From contig OZ007569.1 in assembly GCA_963931925.1 (NCBI GenBank), forward strand, positions 13,262,163-13,326,162: 64,000 nucleotides of DNA, read 5' to 3'. Positions 11,905 to 24,400 of this stretch are shown in pieces. A program made the position numbers and the translations under genes. This DNA comes from Onchidella celtica. Taxonomy: Eukaryota; Mollusca; Gastropoda; Systellommatophora; Onchidiidae. Numbering within the stretch: position 1 is the stretch's first letter; the number at the start of each line of letters is the position of its first letter. The notes below the pieces were generated by a model. The model ran no database searches. It saw nothing but the letters and a program-made list of their open reading frames with translations, and was not told where the DNA came from.

Positions 11905-12012
11905 TGCTAAAGACCAGTAGATACTCTTTGCGAGACAATTCCACGGCAAGCATGGCATCGATGGGGTTTTGTACCAGGAAACTCAAACTGTTATCATCTG
12001 TGTTCACCAAGG
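11905..12012 (-). CDS. MRCK-like kinase, CNH-domain exon (most 5' exon seen)
   Basis: Minus-strand exon of 108 nt. Acceptor TTTATTTTAG, donor AGCA|GTAAGT. It encodes LVNTDDNSLSFLVQNPIDAM then LAVELSRKEYLLVFS, matching the MRCK CNH stretch with Leu-Val-Asn-x-Asp-Asp, P-[IM]-D-A, AVE-[IL] and EYLL-[VC]-F. Exit phase 1 joins to the exon at 10337 (A|TT). A LINE fragment begins about 40 bp upstream of the acceptor. Earlier exons (kinase, coiled coil, C1, PH, first CNH strands) were not found and presumably lie to the right, possibly beyond the inverted array or outside the window. Confidence 0.85.
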
Positions 12013-12054
12013 CTAAAATAAATAGTTGAAGGAAATGATAAATATCTAGCAATG

Positions 12055-13755
12055 TTTTTCAGACACGAATTTCAGCTTAGTGTCTGTGCGAATGCCGGCA
12101 ACATCCCATACTCTCTTTCGAAGCCTGCCAAATGCAGAGCTGGCTTTGCTGATTCTTGAGAGAATTTCAGTATCAACACGAGCCGCGGAAGACAGTGTAC
12201 TGCCAAGATAGGTGAAGTTCTCCGACACCTTCAGAAGACTGTCATGGACTTTGATATTTGGGGTCACAGAATACTTGTCGTCTGGAGTAGGCTGATGGAG
12301 CACTTCCGTCTTCTTTGTGCTTATTGTGAGGCCAAAGTTGTCACAGGCACTAGAGAACTTATCAACACAGTTTTGCATGCTATCCTCATCGTGTGCCAGA
12401 AGTGCACAATCATCAGCAAATAGTAGGTCACAGACTTGAGTACTTTTGGTTTTGGTTTTTGCCTGAATTCTCCTGAGGTTGAATAGACTGCCATCAGTTC
12501 GGTACTTGATGCTTACCCCTTGAGGAGGAGAGCTAAAGGCTTCTTGTAGCATTGCAGAGAACATGATGCTGAACAGAGTTGGGGCTAAGACACAACCCTG
12601 TTTTACCCCATTTGTGACAGCAAAGGGCTCTGAAACACTGCCGTTGCTTTTGACTGCAGCTTGCATGCCATCATGAAACTGGCGCACTATTGTGATGAAT
12701 TCGGGTGGACACCCAAACTTCGCCAAGATTTTCCAGAGGCCTTCACGACACAGTGTCAAATGCTTTTGTGAGGTCAACAAATGTGATATACAGCGCCTTA
12801 TTTTGTTCCATGCATTTTTCCTGAATCTGTCTGGCAGCAAAAATCATATCCGCCGTTCCCCTCTCTTTAGGAAAGCCACATTGGCTCTCGGGAAGCAAGT
12901 CATTTGACGAGGGGTGATCAAGAAGGCGATTCAGAAGCATTCTTGCCAATATTTTGCCAGCAATTGAAAGTAGAGAGATTCCCCGATGGTTGTCACAGAC
13001 TTGGCTGTCCCCTTTGTTTTTGTACAGATGGATGATTGAAGCATCTTTGAAGTCCTGTGGCAGCTTCCCTGCTTTCAACATATGATTGAACAACTCGGTC
13101 AACCTTTCAATAAGCTTTTCTCCACCGAAGGCATACACCTCAGCAGGAATTGAATCCACGCCTGGTGATTTGTTAAAGGACATCTGATTTGTGGCAGTTC
13201 GGGTCTCATTTGCTGTGAATGGCTTGGCAAGAGCTGCATTAATAGGAGTCTGAGGGAGGCGGTCAATGGACTCAGTATTTATATTTGATGGCCGATTTAG
13301 CACACCTCCGAAATGTTCTGCCCAACGCTGAATTATGGCATTCAATTCAACAATGCGTGTTGAACCATCTGACGCAAGAAGTGGCGTAGTGCCAGAGCGG
13401 GATGGTCCAAACACAGCTCGGAGGCTCTCAAAGAACTTTCTAGTGTTGTTTTTGTCGGCATATTTCTGAGTTTCTCTTACTCGCTCTTCAAGCCAGTCAT
13501 TTTTCATTTTCCTCAGCTTCTTCTGGAGTACACCCTTACATGCACGCAGTGCATCAGCTTTTGCTGTGGAAGAGGGGTCACTGCAGTGAGCTTGGATGAG
13601 ACTATTTTTTTCTTTGATGAGCACTTTGCTTTCATTATCATTATCATTGAACCAGTCCTGGTGCTTGCGGACAGGAAAACCAACTGTGCTGCTGGCCGTT
13701 TGCACCGACAGGTGCACGCCCACTGATACCATGCTAGCGTACCAGTTCATGAAGC
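12055..13755 (-). pseudogene. LINE reverse transcriptase fragment, truncated at both ends
   Basis: Minus-strand RT of the same broad LINE group as the copies at 1 and 2121 but a distinct lineage. The reading frame is open from 13750 to 12743 (linker after the endonuclease, then FNKSPGVDSIPAEVY, DNHRGISLLSIAGK, ITFVDLTKAFDTVS), shifts once near 12745, and continues to 12046 (TNGVKQGCVLAPTLFSIMFS, catalytic LLFADDCALLAHDE, FTYLGSTLS). It ends before the conserved LRWxGHVxRM region, finger and 3' UTR. Loss of the 3' end is unusual for a LINE, because insertion starts there, so a later deletion is likely. It lies in the intron upstream of the MRCK exon at 11905-12012. Confidence 0.85.
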
Positions 13756-14344
13756 AGGTTGTACTGGATTACATGTTACCAGTAGCAGATTTTTCTGACC
13801 TGACCTGGTGTATATAAACACAATAAACACGGAGTTTGATGCCCCCTTGCAATGATCAAAGATAAAAATGTTTGGATTCCACAGGACAAGAAAGATGTAC
13901 CCACACTCATCATCTTTCATGTACATGAGGTAACATTGCAAACAAACAAAAAACATTCTATACCAATACCATGCACAACTCAACTGGACAACTGAAAGGA
14001 TTTCAGATGTTCCACAATTCTGAAAATGCTCATGCCCGTAATACCAAATATTCTTCAATTCCCATGGCAGCTTTAGTTTTATCCTCAACAGGTCAAATTC
14101 AATATATTTACACGTGACTGAAATTCTACATGCAGTGCAGTGCAACAGAGTATCATGTGTGTCAACCACCTTCACACATAATTTGAAATTTAATCCCTCT
14201 CTGTAGCAACCAATAAATAATGCATTAACTGTATCAAATTCAGTTACAAATTACATGTATTATTCTATACCACTTTACCAGGCTGTATAAGTCTTGCAAC
14301 AAACTTTTAACGGCTATAACTTGCTGGAGATAATTGAATGAAAA
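13756..14344. other. Unique DNA between LINE fragment and right array
   Basis: This stretch should be intron or upstream exon of the MRCK-like gene. The minus strand is open from 14175 to 13747 (142 codons), but I find no match to the expected upstream CNH strands and no exon I would defend. Confidence 0.4.
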
Positions 14345-17300
14345 GCAGACTATGATGTAAACAAAGAGACGTGCTGAAGTTCTTTTTCCGACATACAGAT
14401 ATAAAGATTTACATGTAACAAGTACTTCAGGTTCCTGTCTATTTTGCACTCTTGTTTTCCTGCTTGTTAGAACATTAGTGCCAATTACTTGCTGACCAAC
14501 GTACACACCTTGCTCCAATTGTTGTATGTGTTATACTGTTTTATCATTGCACACAGGCCTGAAAGACGAAGCGGAGAGATTTCGGGCCCCCTGTCCTTCA
14601 GCCACATAGCTCATGTGGGCCCAGGACAACGTATGCCCTCCTCACAGAACCCTCCACCTGTCCCGTAAGGACAAATTTCTATTTCCATATATCACTGGCT
14701 TTTTCTCCCCACTATGTCTGGCAGTGTAGTAGATATTACATGGGAAAGCAAAATGCCAAGTGGTTACTTTCTGTAGCTAGTCATATAGGGATTACAGTTA
14801 CTCTAGTAAATTTCATCATATAGACATTCTGGTACAGTTTGACAAGGATAATTGGGATCACAGGTTCACATTGGTGGAGCTGTTGGAGTCATGTGAAGGT
14901 ACACAATTTGCTGTCTCATCTCTCCAAAATTCCCCTCTCCCAGCCCATTCACTTACCGCTGACCACATAGTGAGGAACACTGTGGGTGGAGCTGGAAAGA
15001 AAGTAACAGACAGTGATCTTGTGTTGACCTCTGTGCTGCTCATATGTAAAATTGATCTAATTATTCCTGTAATAGTGCAGAGATGAGAGTCCAAACTTAA
15101 TAATCACAAATTTGCCATTTTGGATAAACAGGCTGAAGGAGAGCAATTGGAACTCGCAGAAAAAAGTGTTCCATTTTATGGATACCAGTAATAAAACGTG
15201 ATGGCTGGCAGACTACTGATGTTGTGTCTCTTGAAAAAAGGTTTTCACATTCCTAAGCTCCATGATTACCATTAAGAACAAATCTGACAGGAGCGATTGC
15301 AATAACTATCGTGGCATATCCCTTCTTAGCATTGTTGGGAAAGTCTTTGCACGAGTCGTACTGGAGAGGCTCCACTCACTTGCAGAGCAAGTCTACCCTG
15401 AATCACAGTGCGGTTTCCGTGTCAACAGATCCACAATAGACATGATCTTCTCCCTCAAACAACTCCAGGAGAAATGCAGGAAGCAGAGACAGCCACTCTT
15501 CATTGCCTTCATAGACTTCCCAAAGGCTTTCGATCTGGTCAGGAGGGATGGTATCTTCAAGATACTTCCCAAGATCGAATGTCCACCCACACTTCTCAGC
15601 ATCACCAGATCCTTCCACGAAGACATGAAAGGCACCGTCATCTTTGATGGCTCAACATCAGCTGCCTTCAACATACGGAGTGGAGTAAAACAGGGTTGCG
15701 TCCTGGTTCCAACCCTGTTTGGAATCTTCTTTGCTGTGATGCTGAAACATGCATTCAGTTCTGCAACTGAAGACATCTACCTCCAAACCAGGTCAGACGG
15801 AAAGGTCTTCAATCTCTCCAGACTAAGAGCCAAGACGAAAGTCCAGCTGAGGTGCCTGCGTGACTTCCTCTTTGCAGACGACGCTGCAGTAACTGCTCAC
15901 TCAGCTGAGGATCTGCAGCAGCTCATGACACACTTCAGCGATGCCTGCCAAGACGGTGGGCTTTCCATTAGCTTGAAAAAAAAAACGGAAGTCACAAACT
16001 GAATGTCGTCCATGATTTCGTGTATCGGGGCACAACCATGTTAGATACCCTCTCACACGACGCAGAGCTTGACAAACGCATCGGCAAGGCAGCTACCACC
16101 ATGACCCGACTAAAAAAGAAAGCATTTAACAACAGAAAGCTGACAGAACACATACAGATCCAAATCTACAAAGCCTGCGTCGTGGGCACCATCTTGTACG
16201 GCAGTGAATCCTGGGCCTTGCGTGCCCGACAAGAGCGAAAGCTTAATGCTTTTCACATGCGTTGCTTCCGACGCATCCTGAACATCACCTGGCAGGACAA
16301 GATCCCAAACAGCACTGTCCTAGAAAGAGCTGGATGTGCCAGCATGTACACGCTGCTGAAACAGAGACGCATGCGCTGGCTTGGCCATGTCGTGCGCATG
16401 TATGACGGACGGATCCCTAAAGATCTCATCTGTGGAGAACTTGTACCGGGAAAACGTCCCACAGGCAGACCACAGCTGCGATTTAATGCAAGAGGGACCT
16501 AAAAGCTTTAAACATTGACCAGAATAACTGAGCAGCAACAGCCCTGGAACGGTCAGTCTGGAGACAGATTGTGCAGAAAGGTCTCTCCAACTTCGAAGAG
16601 ACTCTTGCTCAGCAGCAAGAGGCAAAGAGGATGAGAAGAAAAGCTGCCGCCCAGGCAGTCAGATAAGCCTCAGACTTCATCTGTGCCTTCTGCTACAGAG
16701 ACTGCCATTCCCGCATCAGACTGGCCAGCCACACCAGACTCTGTACCAGAAAAAACGCCCAGAGTGCAACTGCATAGTCTTCCGAGCCTGCAGGATGCCT
16801 ACTGTAATTATCACCCAATTTTCTGAGTCTTCCTGTATCTACATTCCAGCTTCATTGTTTTAATGAGTTGATTGATAATTTAGGTGGGAATAGTTGTATA
16901 GTCATAGTGTAAGTTTAGTTTTCATGTATTATCCTCATCTTTAGACATATGCTGGTTACAGTGTTACTAAAATATACATAACTCAGTTTGTTCACAGCAC
17001 AAATGGTACTGAATTTGGCCATATAACTCTGAGAACAGTTTGTCATTATCTGTTTCTGTTGATGTTATGAACAACCAAATGTGTATGTGTCACTTCCTCC
17101 CTGCATTATGTTCCTCATAGTTCAACTGAAACCATTCTGGAATGTCCAGTGATAAATGTCATTCGCTTTCAAGTGAAGGGCACCTGCCGCAGTTCTATGT
17201 ATTCTATGCAATGTTCTGGCACCGTTGTGTCATTGTGTCGGCACAGTTGACATTTTCATAGAAATGGAATTCCCTGCCGGTTGTGAATCTGTTTGTTCAA

Positions 17301-17986
17301 GAATCAGCACCTGTCAGAAACTTTGCACTTTCAAATTATTCCTTTTTCTTTATCCACTGTCTTTTTAATGAGCACAAAGTGTTACTTACATGAGTTTCCC
17401 CATTAAATATTGTGAGTTCCTCCAGCAAAAAGTGCATTTTTTTGTTGATCTGGGAAGAAAACAGTGCCCGCACTTAGAGAAAGGCTATTGAGGTAGATTG
17501 TGCCACATTTGAGGAATTCTCCATTCTACCTTTGATATTGATGACACAAGTAATTTTTGTTCCCTCCGCAGCACAGAGCAGCAGGATCTGCAGAATGACA
17601 TATTTTATCAGGTTACTGTCAATGACATAACATTTGGTTGTTCATATCCTTCAGCTTCACTTCCCCTTATAGTTTCAGTATGTGACAGAAGTTGGGATTT
17701 CTGCATGGATTGGGAAGTTCATTTTTCTTTGATTGTCAAGAAATCAGAAGAAAGGACAAAATGCTTTTTGCTCATTATTTTCTTCTTTCTTGTTTTGTTT
17801 TTTTTCAAAGAATATTCTATGCTGAACTTCTGACCTCAGAAATGTTCTGCTACCTATATAAACACCCTGTTGAACTGAGAAAAAAAGGAAAGTCAAATCC
17901 CAGTGAGCTTCAGCGGATTTTGAACTATTTGTTTTTTTTCTTTCTTTGCCATACATTTTTACACTTGATACTTGTAATATGGGATT
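14345..17986 (+). repeat. 3.64-kb repeat unit R1 (right array, plus orientation)
   Basis: Complete inverted copy of the unit at 631-4274. It starts GCAGACTATGATGTAAAC, the reverse complement of the junction at 4279, and ends where R2 begins with the same string at 17987. It contains the dead LINE at 15262-16830. Both arrays start at the same unit boundary, so that point looks like a true unit end rather than a random break. Confidence 0.9.
15262..16830 (+). pseudogene. Dead LINE reverse transcriptase inside unit R1
   Basis: Plus-strand copy of the LINE at 1797-3362. RT part 15262-16002 with NNYRGISLLSIVGK, FIAFIDFPKAFD and FLFADDAAV, then a shift at an A-run near 15980. The second frame covers 16020-16502 (YRGTTMLDTL, GSESWALRARQERK, RMRWLGHVVRM). 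After 16490 the frame shifts again towards the degraded C2H2 finger near 16676-16740 (FICAFCYRDC). The second shift and the in-frame TGA near 16528 are shared with the other copies. The A-run shift is not in copy L1. Confidence 0.85.
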
Positions 17987-18832
17987 GCAGACTATGATGT
18001 AAACAAAGAGATGTGCTGAATTTCTTTTTCCGACATAAAGATATAAAGATTTACATGTAACAAGTACTTCAGGTTCCTGTCTATTTTGCACTCTTGTTTT
18101 CCTGCTTGTTAGAACATTAGTGCCAGTTACTTGCTGACCAACGTACACACCTTGCTCCAATTGTTGTATGTGTTATGCTGTTTTATCATTGCACACAGGC
18201 CTGAAAGACGAAGCGGAGAGATTTCGGGCCCCCTGTCCTTCAGCCACATAGCTCATGTGGGCCCAGGACAACGTATGCCCTCCTCACAGAACCCTCCACC
18301 TGTCCCGTAAGGACAAATTTCTATTTCCATATATCACTGGCTTTTTCTCCCCACTATGTCTGGCAGTGTAGTAGATATTACATGGGAAAGCAAAATGCCA
18401 AGTGGTTACTTTCTGTAGCTAGTCATATAGGGATTACAGTTACTCTAGTAAATTTCATCATATAGACATTCTGGTACAGTTTGACAAGGATAATTGGGAT
18501 CACAGGTTCACATTGGTGGAGCTGTTGGAGTCATGTGAAGGTACACAATTTGCTGTCTCATCTCTCCAAAATTCCCCTCTCCCAGCCCATTCACTTACCG
18601 CTGACCACATAGTGAGGAACACTGTGGGTGGAGCTGGAAAGAAAGTAACAGACAGTGATCTTGTGTTACCTCTGTGCTGCTCATATGTAAAATTGATCTA
18701 ATTATTCCTGTAATAGTGCAGAGATGAGAGTCCAAACTTAATAATCACAAATTTGCCATTTTGGATAAACAGACTGAAGGAGGGCAATTGGAACTCGCAG
18801 AAAAAAGTGTTCCATTTTATGGATACCAGTAA

Positions 18833-19302
18833 GGTGGTCTAGAGGCAAGGTGCTCGCCTCTCGTGCCAAGGGTCCCGGGTTCGAAACCCGGGCCGTGCAG
18901 GCATGTTGGAAGTTTGGGATTTTTCTCATATTTTCGTGTCCCTGATTCTATTGAGGGGTAGGATCGAGTACCTAGTCTTCTCGGATAAGGACGAAAAAAT
19001 TCGGAGGGCCCGTGTGCACGTTGCGCACGTTAAAGATACCTTGGCAGTTGGAAATCGTAAAGAGCAGGCCGAACAGGCCGCTGCCCGGGCAAAATTAAAT
19101 TAAATTCATCTCTACCAGTCCCTCCCCCTCCCCCCTCATCTCCCCCCCCCCCAAAAAAAAAAAAAAAAACGCCGACCGGCGCTGCACTGTGGCGACGACG
19201 TGCCTGCTCCAGTTATAACTGGGCTGCAATGGCACAAAGGCAAAATTTCCCAAATGGGATTAAAGAGTTATACAAATACAAATACAAATACAAATACAAA
19301 TA
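18833..19302 (+). mobile_element. tRNA-derived SINE
   Basis: Starts GGTGGTCTAGAGGCAAGG (A-box-like) and has a perfect B box GGTTCGAAACC at 18878-18888, about 45 bp downstream, as in a tRNA gene. A tRNA-unrelated body of about 300 bp follows, with a C-run/A-run at 19141-19169, then a 3' tail of repeated ACAAAT ending 19302. A second copy lies at 30089-30533 (minus) and a fragment near 62541-62645. The empty site is seen in R1 (CCAGTAATAAAACGTG near 15188); no clear target duplication is made. Transcription would be by RNA polymerase III from the internal boxes. Confidence 0.85.
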
Positions 19303-21496
19303 AAACGTGATGGCTGGCAGTCTACTGATGTTGTGTCTCTTGAAAAAAGGTTTTCACATTCCTAAGCTCCATGATTACTGTCATGGTTTAAGTGCTATAA
19401 ATGCCGTGCTGGGTCACGACTTGCAAGGAGTTGATTTTTCACGGTCTCGTTGATTATAACCAGCGTAATTTGTCCTTGAACTGTTCTCGTGAACAGTTTG
19501 TTTTTGAAACACTTTTTCTTAGAGATGGAAAGAAAGTGGGGCGAGATAGAATAAATGGATAAGTTAGGAGTGACAGTGCAATTCTCGACCCCGTGATTTT
19601 GATGAACACTTAGAAGGGAAGAGAAGGGGCGAATAAGGATAGATAGTTTAAGACGCTTAGTCGCGTTCAGAAATTCGTACATAAAATGTAGAAAGCACGA
19701 GGGTTTAAAGATTTCAGTAATTGTTTTGACATTTTAAATTGACCTTGTCTGTTTTTAGTACAAGGCCGTGACCAACTCCCACGTAGAATATATTAATACT
19801 GCGAGATGAGCTCGCATGGATGCACCAATCAAATCTAGGGATTTGGACGGTAATTTGCAGGTGGCTGCACAGTATAAAAGTGTAGCCATACCTATGTCCA
19901 TTACTCCATACAGAAAACTCCAATCTGTGCAGGCGTCGGCACGATTCTGCCTGAAGAATCCTAAGTCTGTTCGATATCATGTCTAGTCCACTATAGACAT
20001 TTGAGATGAAGCCATATGCTTGAATGAGATATGCCCACTGCTATTGTCCACTGTTCCCTGGTTGTTTCTAACACCAGGGACCAAGCGTAAGTGTTTGTCC
20101 ATTGATGACTCAACAATGAACGAGGAGCTGAACATAAGTTATCCACTAGGACAAGATTGCCGCATATACTAGGAGTGCTACCCAAGAATGCAAGACAAAG
20201 ACTTATATTGACTTGCAACTAGTATGAATGTATAGCATACACATCTGTGAATTGGGATTGATTTGTCTGGATGAGGCTGGGAATTGCCAGCCCATCCGAG
20301 AGTAGATATCTAGACTTAACTACGTCAGTTTATATTGACGAGCTCGATCCATTATAAGCGGTAGGCACAAATAGCTGAGATGACATCGTCGCCAGAGCCC
20401 ATATTAGTATATTGATTGATATATAGTAGGCAGACCAGATCTGCGAGATATATAATTAGTACTTAAATTGTTAGTGAGTCAGAATTATCATAATAATATA
20501 GGAATCTAGAGAAGACTTCTAGTGACGTATTATTGAATTAGATTTGATGCTGCGGATGTTGTATTTACTATGTAATAGATCTAGACAAAATTGTTAGGGT
20601 AATTAATGTAATTAAATTTGTGGCCCTGCAGGTCTGTTTATGAAACTTATTCAGATTGTTCTTTGTGTGTGGCATGGTACGAAAGATTGAATATTAAATA
20701 CCTCTCGATTTAAATGCAGTCATAATACCATCATTGAGAAGACCCTCTTCATAACAGCTAGAGGGGACTTTAGTCGAGTCTCGTAACACTGGAGGGCACT
20801 ATCACCCAGTCCAGATTCGTAACAATTACCATTAATGTAATGGGGTGAACCATTACAGGGCTGAGAACATCGCTCACTGCAGCGGAAAGGGAGATAAACC
20901 CGTTTATTTTGACTAGCTGGACCACTAGACGTGGTCAAGGGGAAGTAACCATACAGAAACTATAGATAATCTCCCCTTATTGTTTGATCGTGCACTTGAC
21001 ATGAGTCATGCAGTGTTGAGTAACATTCCCAACTGATGTACTCACTGCGCCAATTTTAAACCATAGTCTTAGCGTTGTCTGTATTGTCCAGGATTGGTCA
21101 GTTTAAGTGACCATCCCTGGTGCCAGAAGTAGAACCTTGTTATGTATCACTACATTGTAGGTTTTGTTTAGTATTTATCTTGTTTAGTAATATTTTATTA
21201 AGATGGTGTATTTACAACATACACGAGCGAGAGGGTAGTTCTTTAAAACTGTTTTTATTTGTTTTAATGTTTTATTAGAATTTGCATTTATTGAACTGTC
21301 AGGGAGTAATTGGGTTGCGCGTTTTTGGGTGACGCATAGATGATAGCGTGGGTCAGTCAGTTCCACCCAAGTCTTCAAGACAGCAGGACGTGTCATTCGG
21401 TCCAGACGAAGTAAAAGAAGTTGTAAATATTTCAAGATTTGGGAAGTGCCAGCTCTGATGATGTAGATCAAGTGTGAATTCATTTGGTTAATTCAC

Positions 21497-24400
21497 GTAA
21501 GTTGTACCCATTATTTTAGTTCTGGTATTTAATAATATTTAGATGATTTGAAATAATAATGATTGGATTATACTTGGAAGTTTGACGAACTTTGTTCAGC
21601 TTGGTTAGGCAATCAGGCTAGCAGCTAACAATCTATGGTAAAGTTTATCTTACTAAGTTTTTATCTTAGTATCTATCAGTATCCTGCAGAGAAAGGGTGT
21701 AAGGTTCTAGAATGCTATCAACGCTACCGCACATGATTAGTTCATGTAATTAAATGGAAACATTTAACTGTAATTTATGACAGACTGATTTTATGTTGAG
21801 TGCTAACAAATAGTACTACTGGAGGGTGTGGTCTAAGTCCCGCTACTTGGATCAGAGATAGACAGATCTAGATCGTTATTTTTAATCTGCAGTTGGTGCC
21901 ATTCAGGCTCAAAGTGTCCTTCTTAAAGGAGAGAGAGAGAGAGAGTAACGGGCAAGAATTTTAACCAAGTTATTTCTTTACTTTAGTTCTATTGTGGGTT
22001 TGTAAAGGTTACTGTTGGATGATGATTATTTCTAGGTTCCTTTAAATCAGCAGTGTGACTATGATGTATGTGTAGATTTGTCTTGTGTGCCTTTTTGTTA
22101 CATTTTATTGATATCGTATTCATTGTGAACTTTATGATAATGAGCAGACCAGTTACGATGGAGAGAGAGAGGTGCGGGATTCGCAAAGTGGGCGTGAGTA
22201 GGTCACAGCAGACGCCAGCAGGCGCGATCACATGACTTCTGGTCAAGCGGGTCAAATCAAGACCGGGATTGGTTAGCTAATAGCTTCCGAAAACGGAAGC
22301 TTGACCCAAACAACAATAACAAACCTGGCTGACTGTTTACACTAGCTACAACACTTAAACAGCATTTGGGATCTCGAATATCGGAATTATACTAAAGGAA
22401 TGATGATCATTTACTTTAATTTCTTAATTTATTATATGTTTATTATAATGCCTCTTTGAATTAGTATGTTCTCTAAATAGGTGTTGAGTTGAATTTCTTC
22501 AATTTGTACTGGTTGGGTCGGACTTAGAAACTTTTGAGAGTCGGACCTTGAACTTACTGTTGATAGGATGAAGAGAAAGGCCTATGCTAGGTGTATGGAT
22601 GCATCGTCTATGCATCAGGTGTCATGTTATAGCATCCTTGTAGGTGCTCATTGTCTGTTCTTTTGACATACTGACAGAGGTAGTTTGGACTCTGTTGTAA
22701 TGAGGGATCAGAGTCATTGACTTAGCTCAATCATTAGAGTTGTGGGTGTGGCTTGCCCAGTAGGCCTGTAATATACATATGTATGTCAAAATTCTACATC
22801 TTGTAAGGAACTTTTTAGTATTTGTGATGAACTCACAGGGAAAAGAAAGGAAACACCTCTACCCACAATTTACGAGAACAATTTGTTGCCCAATGTTTTT
22901 GCTGATTATTTTGATAAAAAAGTTACAACTATCCGAGAAAATCTTGACAGTTTTGATGCCATTGATCATTTTGATGAGTTTCAGGGAAATCCTATAGACA
23001 CTTTTGGTGTTGTGTCGAATGAATCTGTAAAATCTATCATCATGGCATCGCCATCAAAATGTTGTGACCTCGATCCTATTCCTACATTTTTGGTTAGATC
23101 TTGTATTGATGAACTGGTTCCAACTATTACAAAAATAATAAACAACTCTATTTTAAGTGGGTCTGTCCCTGATTATTTTAAAACAGCCTGGGTAACACCA
23201 CTTTTGAAAAAAACAACTCTTGATCAAAATATGTTGAAAAATTATAGACCCGTCTCAAACCTTCCTTTTCTTTCAAAAATCCTTGAAAAGGTGATATTAC
23301 AACAACTAATGTGTCATTTGAGAAATAATGACCTGTTGGAACCATTTCAATCTGCTTACAGAAGTAACCACAGTACTGAAACTGCACTATTAAGAATCAT
23401 GAATGACATATTAGTAAAGGCAGATTCTGGAAATATTACTCTGCTAAATTTGTTGGATCTATCAGCAGCGTTCGACACCATCGATCACGAAATCCTGCTC
23501 AGATGGCTAGAAACATCGTTTGGAATCAGGGGGGTCGCCCTTAAATGGGTCGAATCTTACCTGTCAAATCGCCACCAATTTGTTGTAACCAACAAAATAA
23601 GATCTTTTTCTTATGCGCTTCAGTATGGCGTACCACAAGGCTCAGTGCTTGGTCCTATTTTGTTTACTATCTATACTATTCCTCTTGTACATGAAATAAA
23701 GAAATTTAATTTACAATATCATTTCTATGCTGATGATACCCAGCTCTACAGTTCTGCCTTGCCATGCGATGTTGACAGCCTTCTGCAGCAGGCTGGAAAC
23801 TGTATAACAGAAATTAAAAGCTGGATGAACCAAAACAAACTTGCACTAAATGAGGATAAAACTGAGGTTATTTTATTAGGCCGTGAGCGGGTTCTGCAAG
23901 AAGTGGACAGAACTGAGATGATAATTGGCACTAATTCAATAGAAATTTCAAAAAAAGTAAAAAACCTAGGGGTTTACATTGATTCAAATCTTTCTATGTC
24001 GTCTCAGGTTAGTCACCTCATTCGTATTCTATACATGGAAATCTGGAAAATTGGTAAAATCAGACATCTTATTTCAACTGAAACTGCGGCTGTTTTAGTA
24101 AATTCTTTTGTACTTTCAAAGCTTGACTATTGCAACTCCCTTTTGGCTGGAATTTCACAAAAAAATATTAGAAAACTCCAAATTGCTCAAAACAATGCAG
24201 CGAGACTTGTTTTGAAGAAAAAGAAAAGAGATTCAGCACTGCCACTTCTGCAGAGTTTGCACTGGCTGCCAGTCGAGAAAAGAATAATGTACAAATTGTC
24301 ATCCATTTGTCACAAATGTGTCAATAATACTGCTCCATCGTACCTAGTTGATTTAACTGATTACTATGTTCCATCTCGTCAACTAAGATCATCATCTGAC

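Noticed and set aside
13747..14175. 142-codon minus-strand ORF as an upstream MRCK exon
   Set aside because: Position fits, but the sequence does not match the expected CNH strands and no consistent splice phase was found.
18833..18905. A functional tRNA gene at the A/B-box pair
   Set aside because: The tRNA-like head continues into a SINE body and tail, is repeated elsewhere, and no proper acceptor stem closes it.
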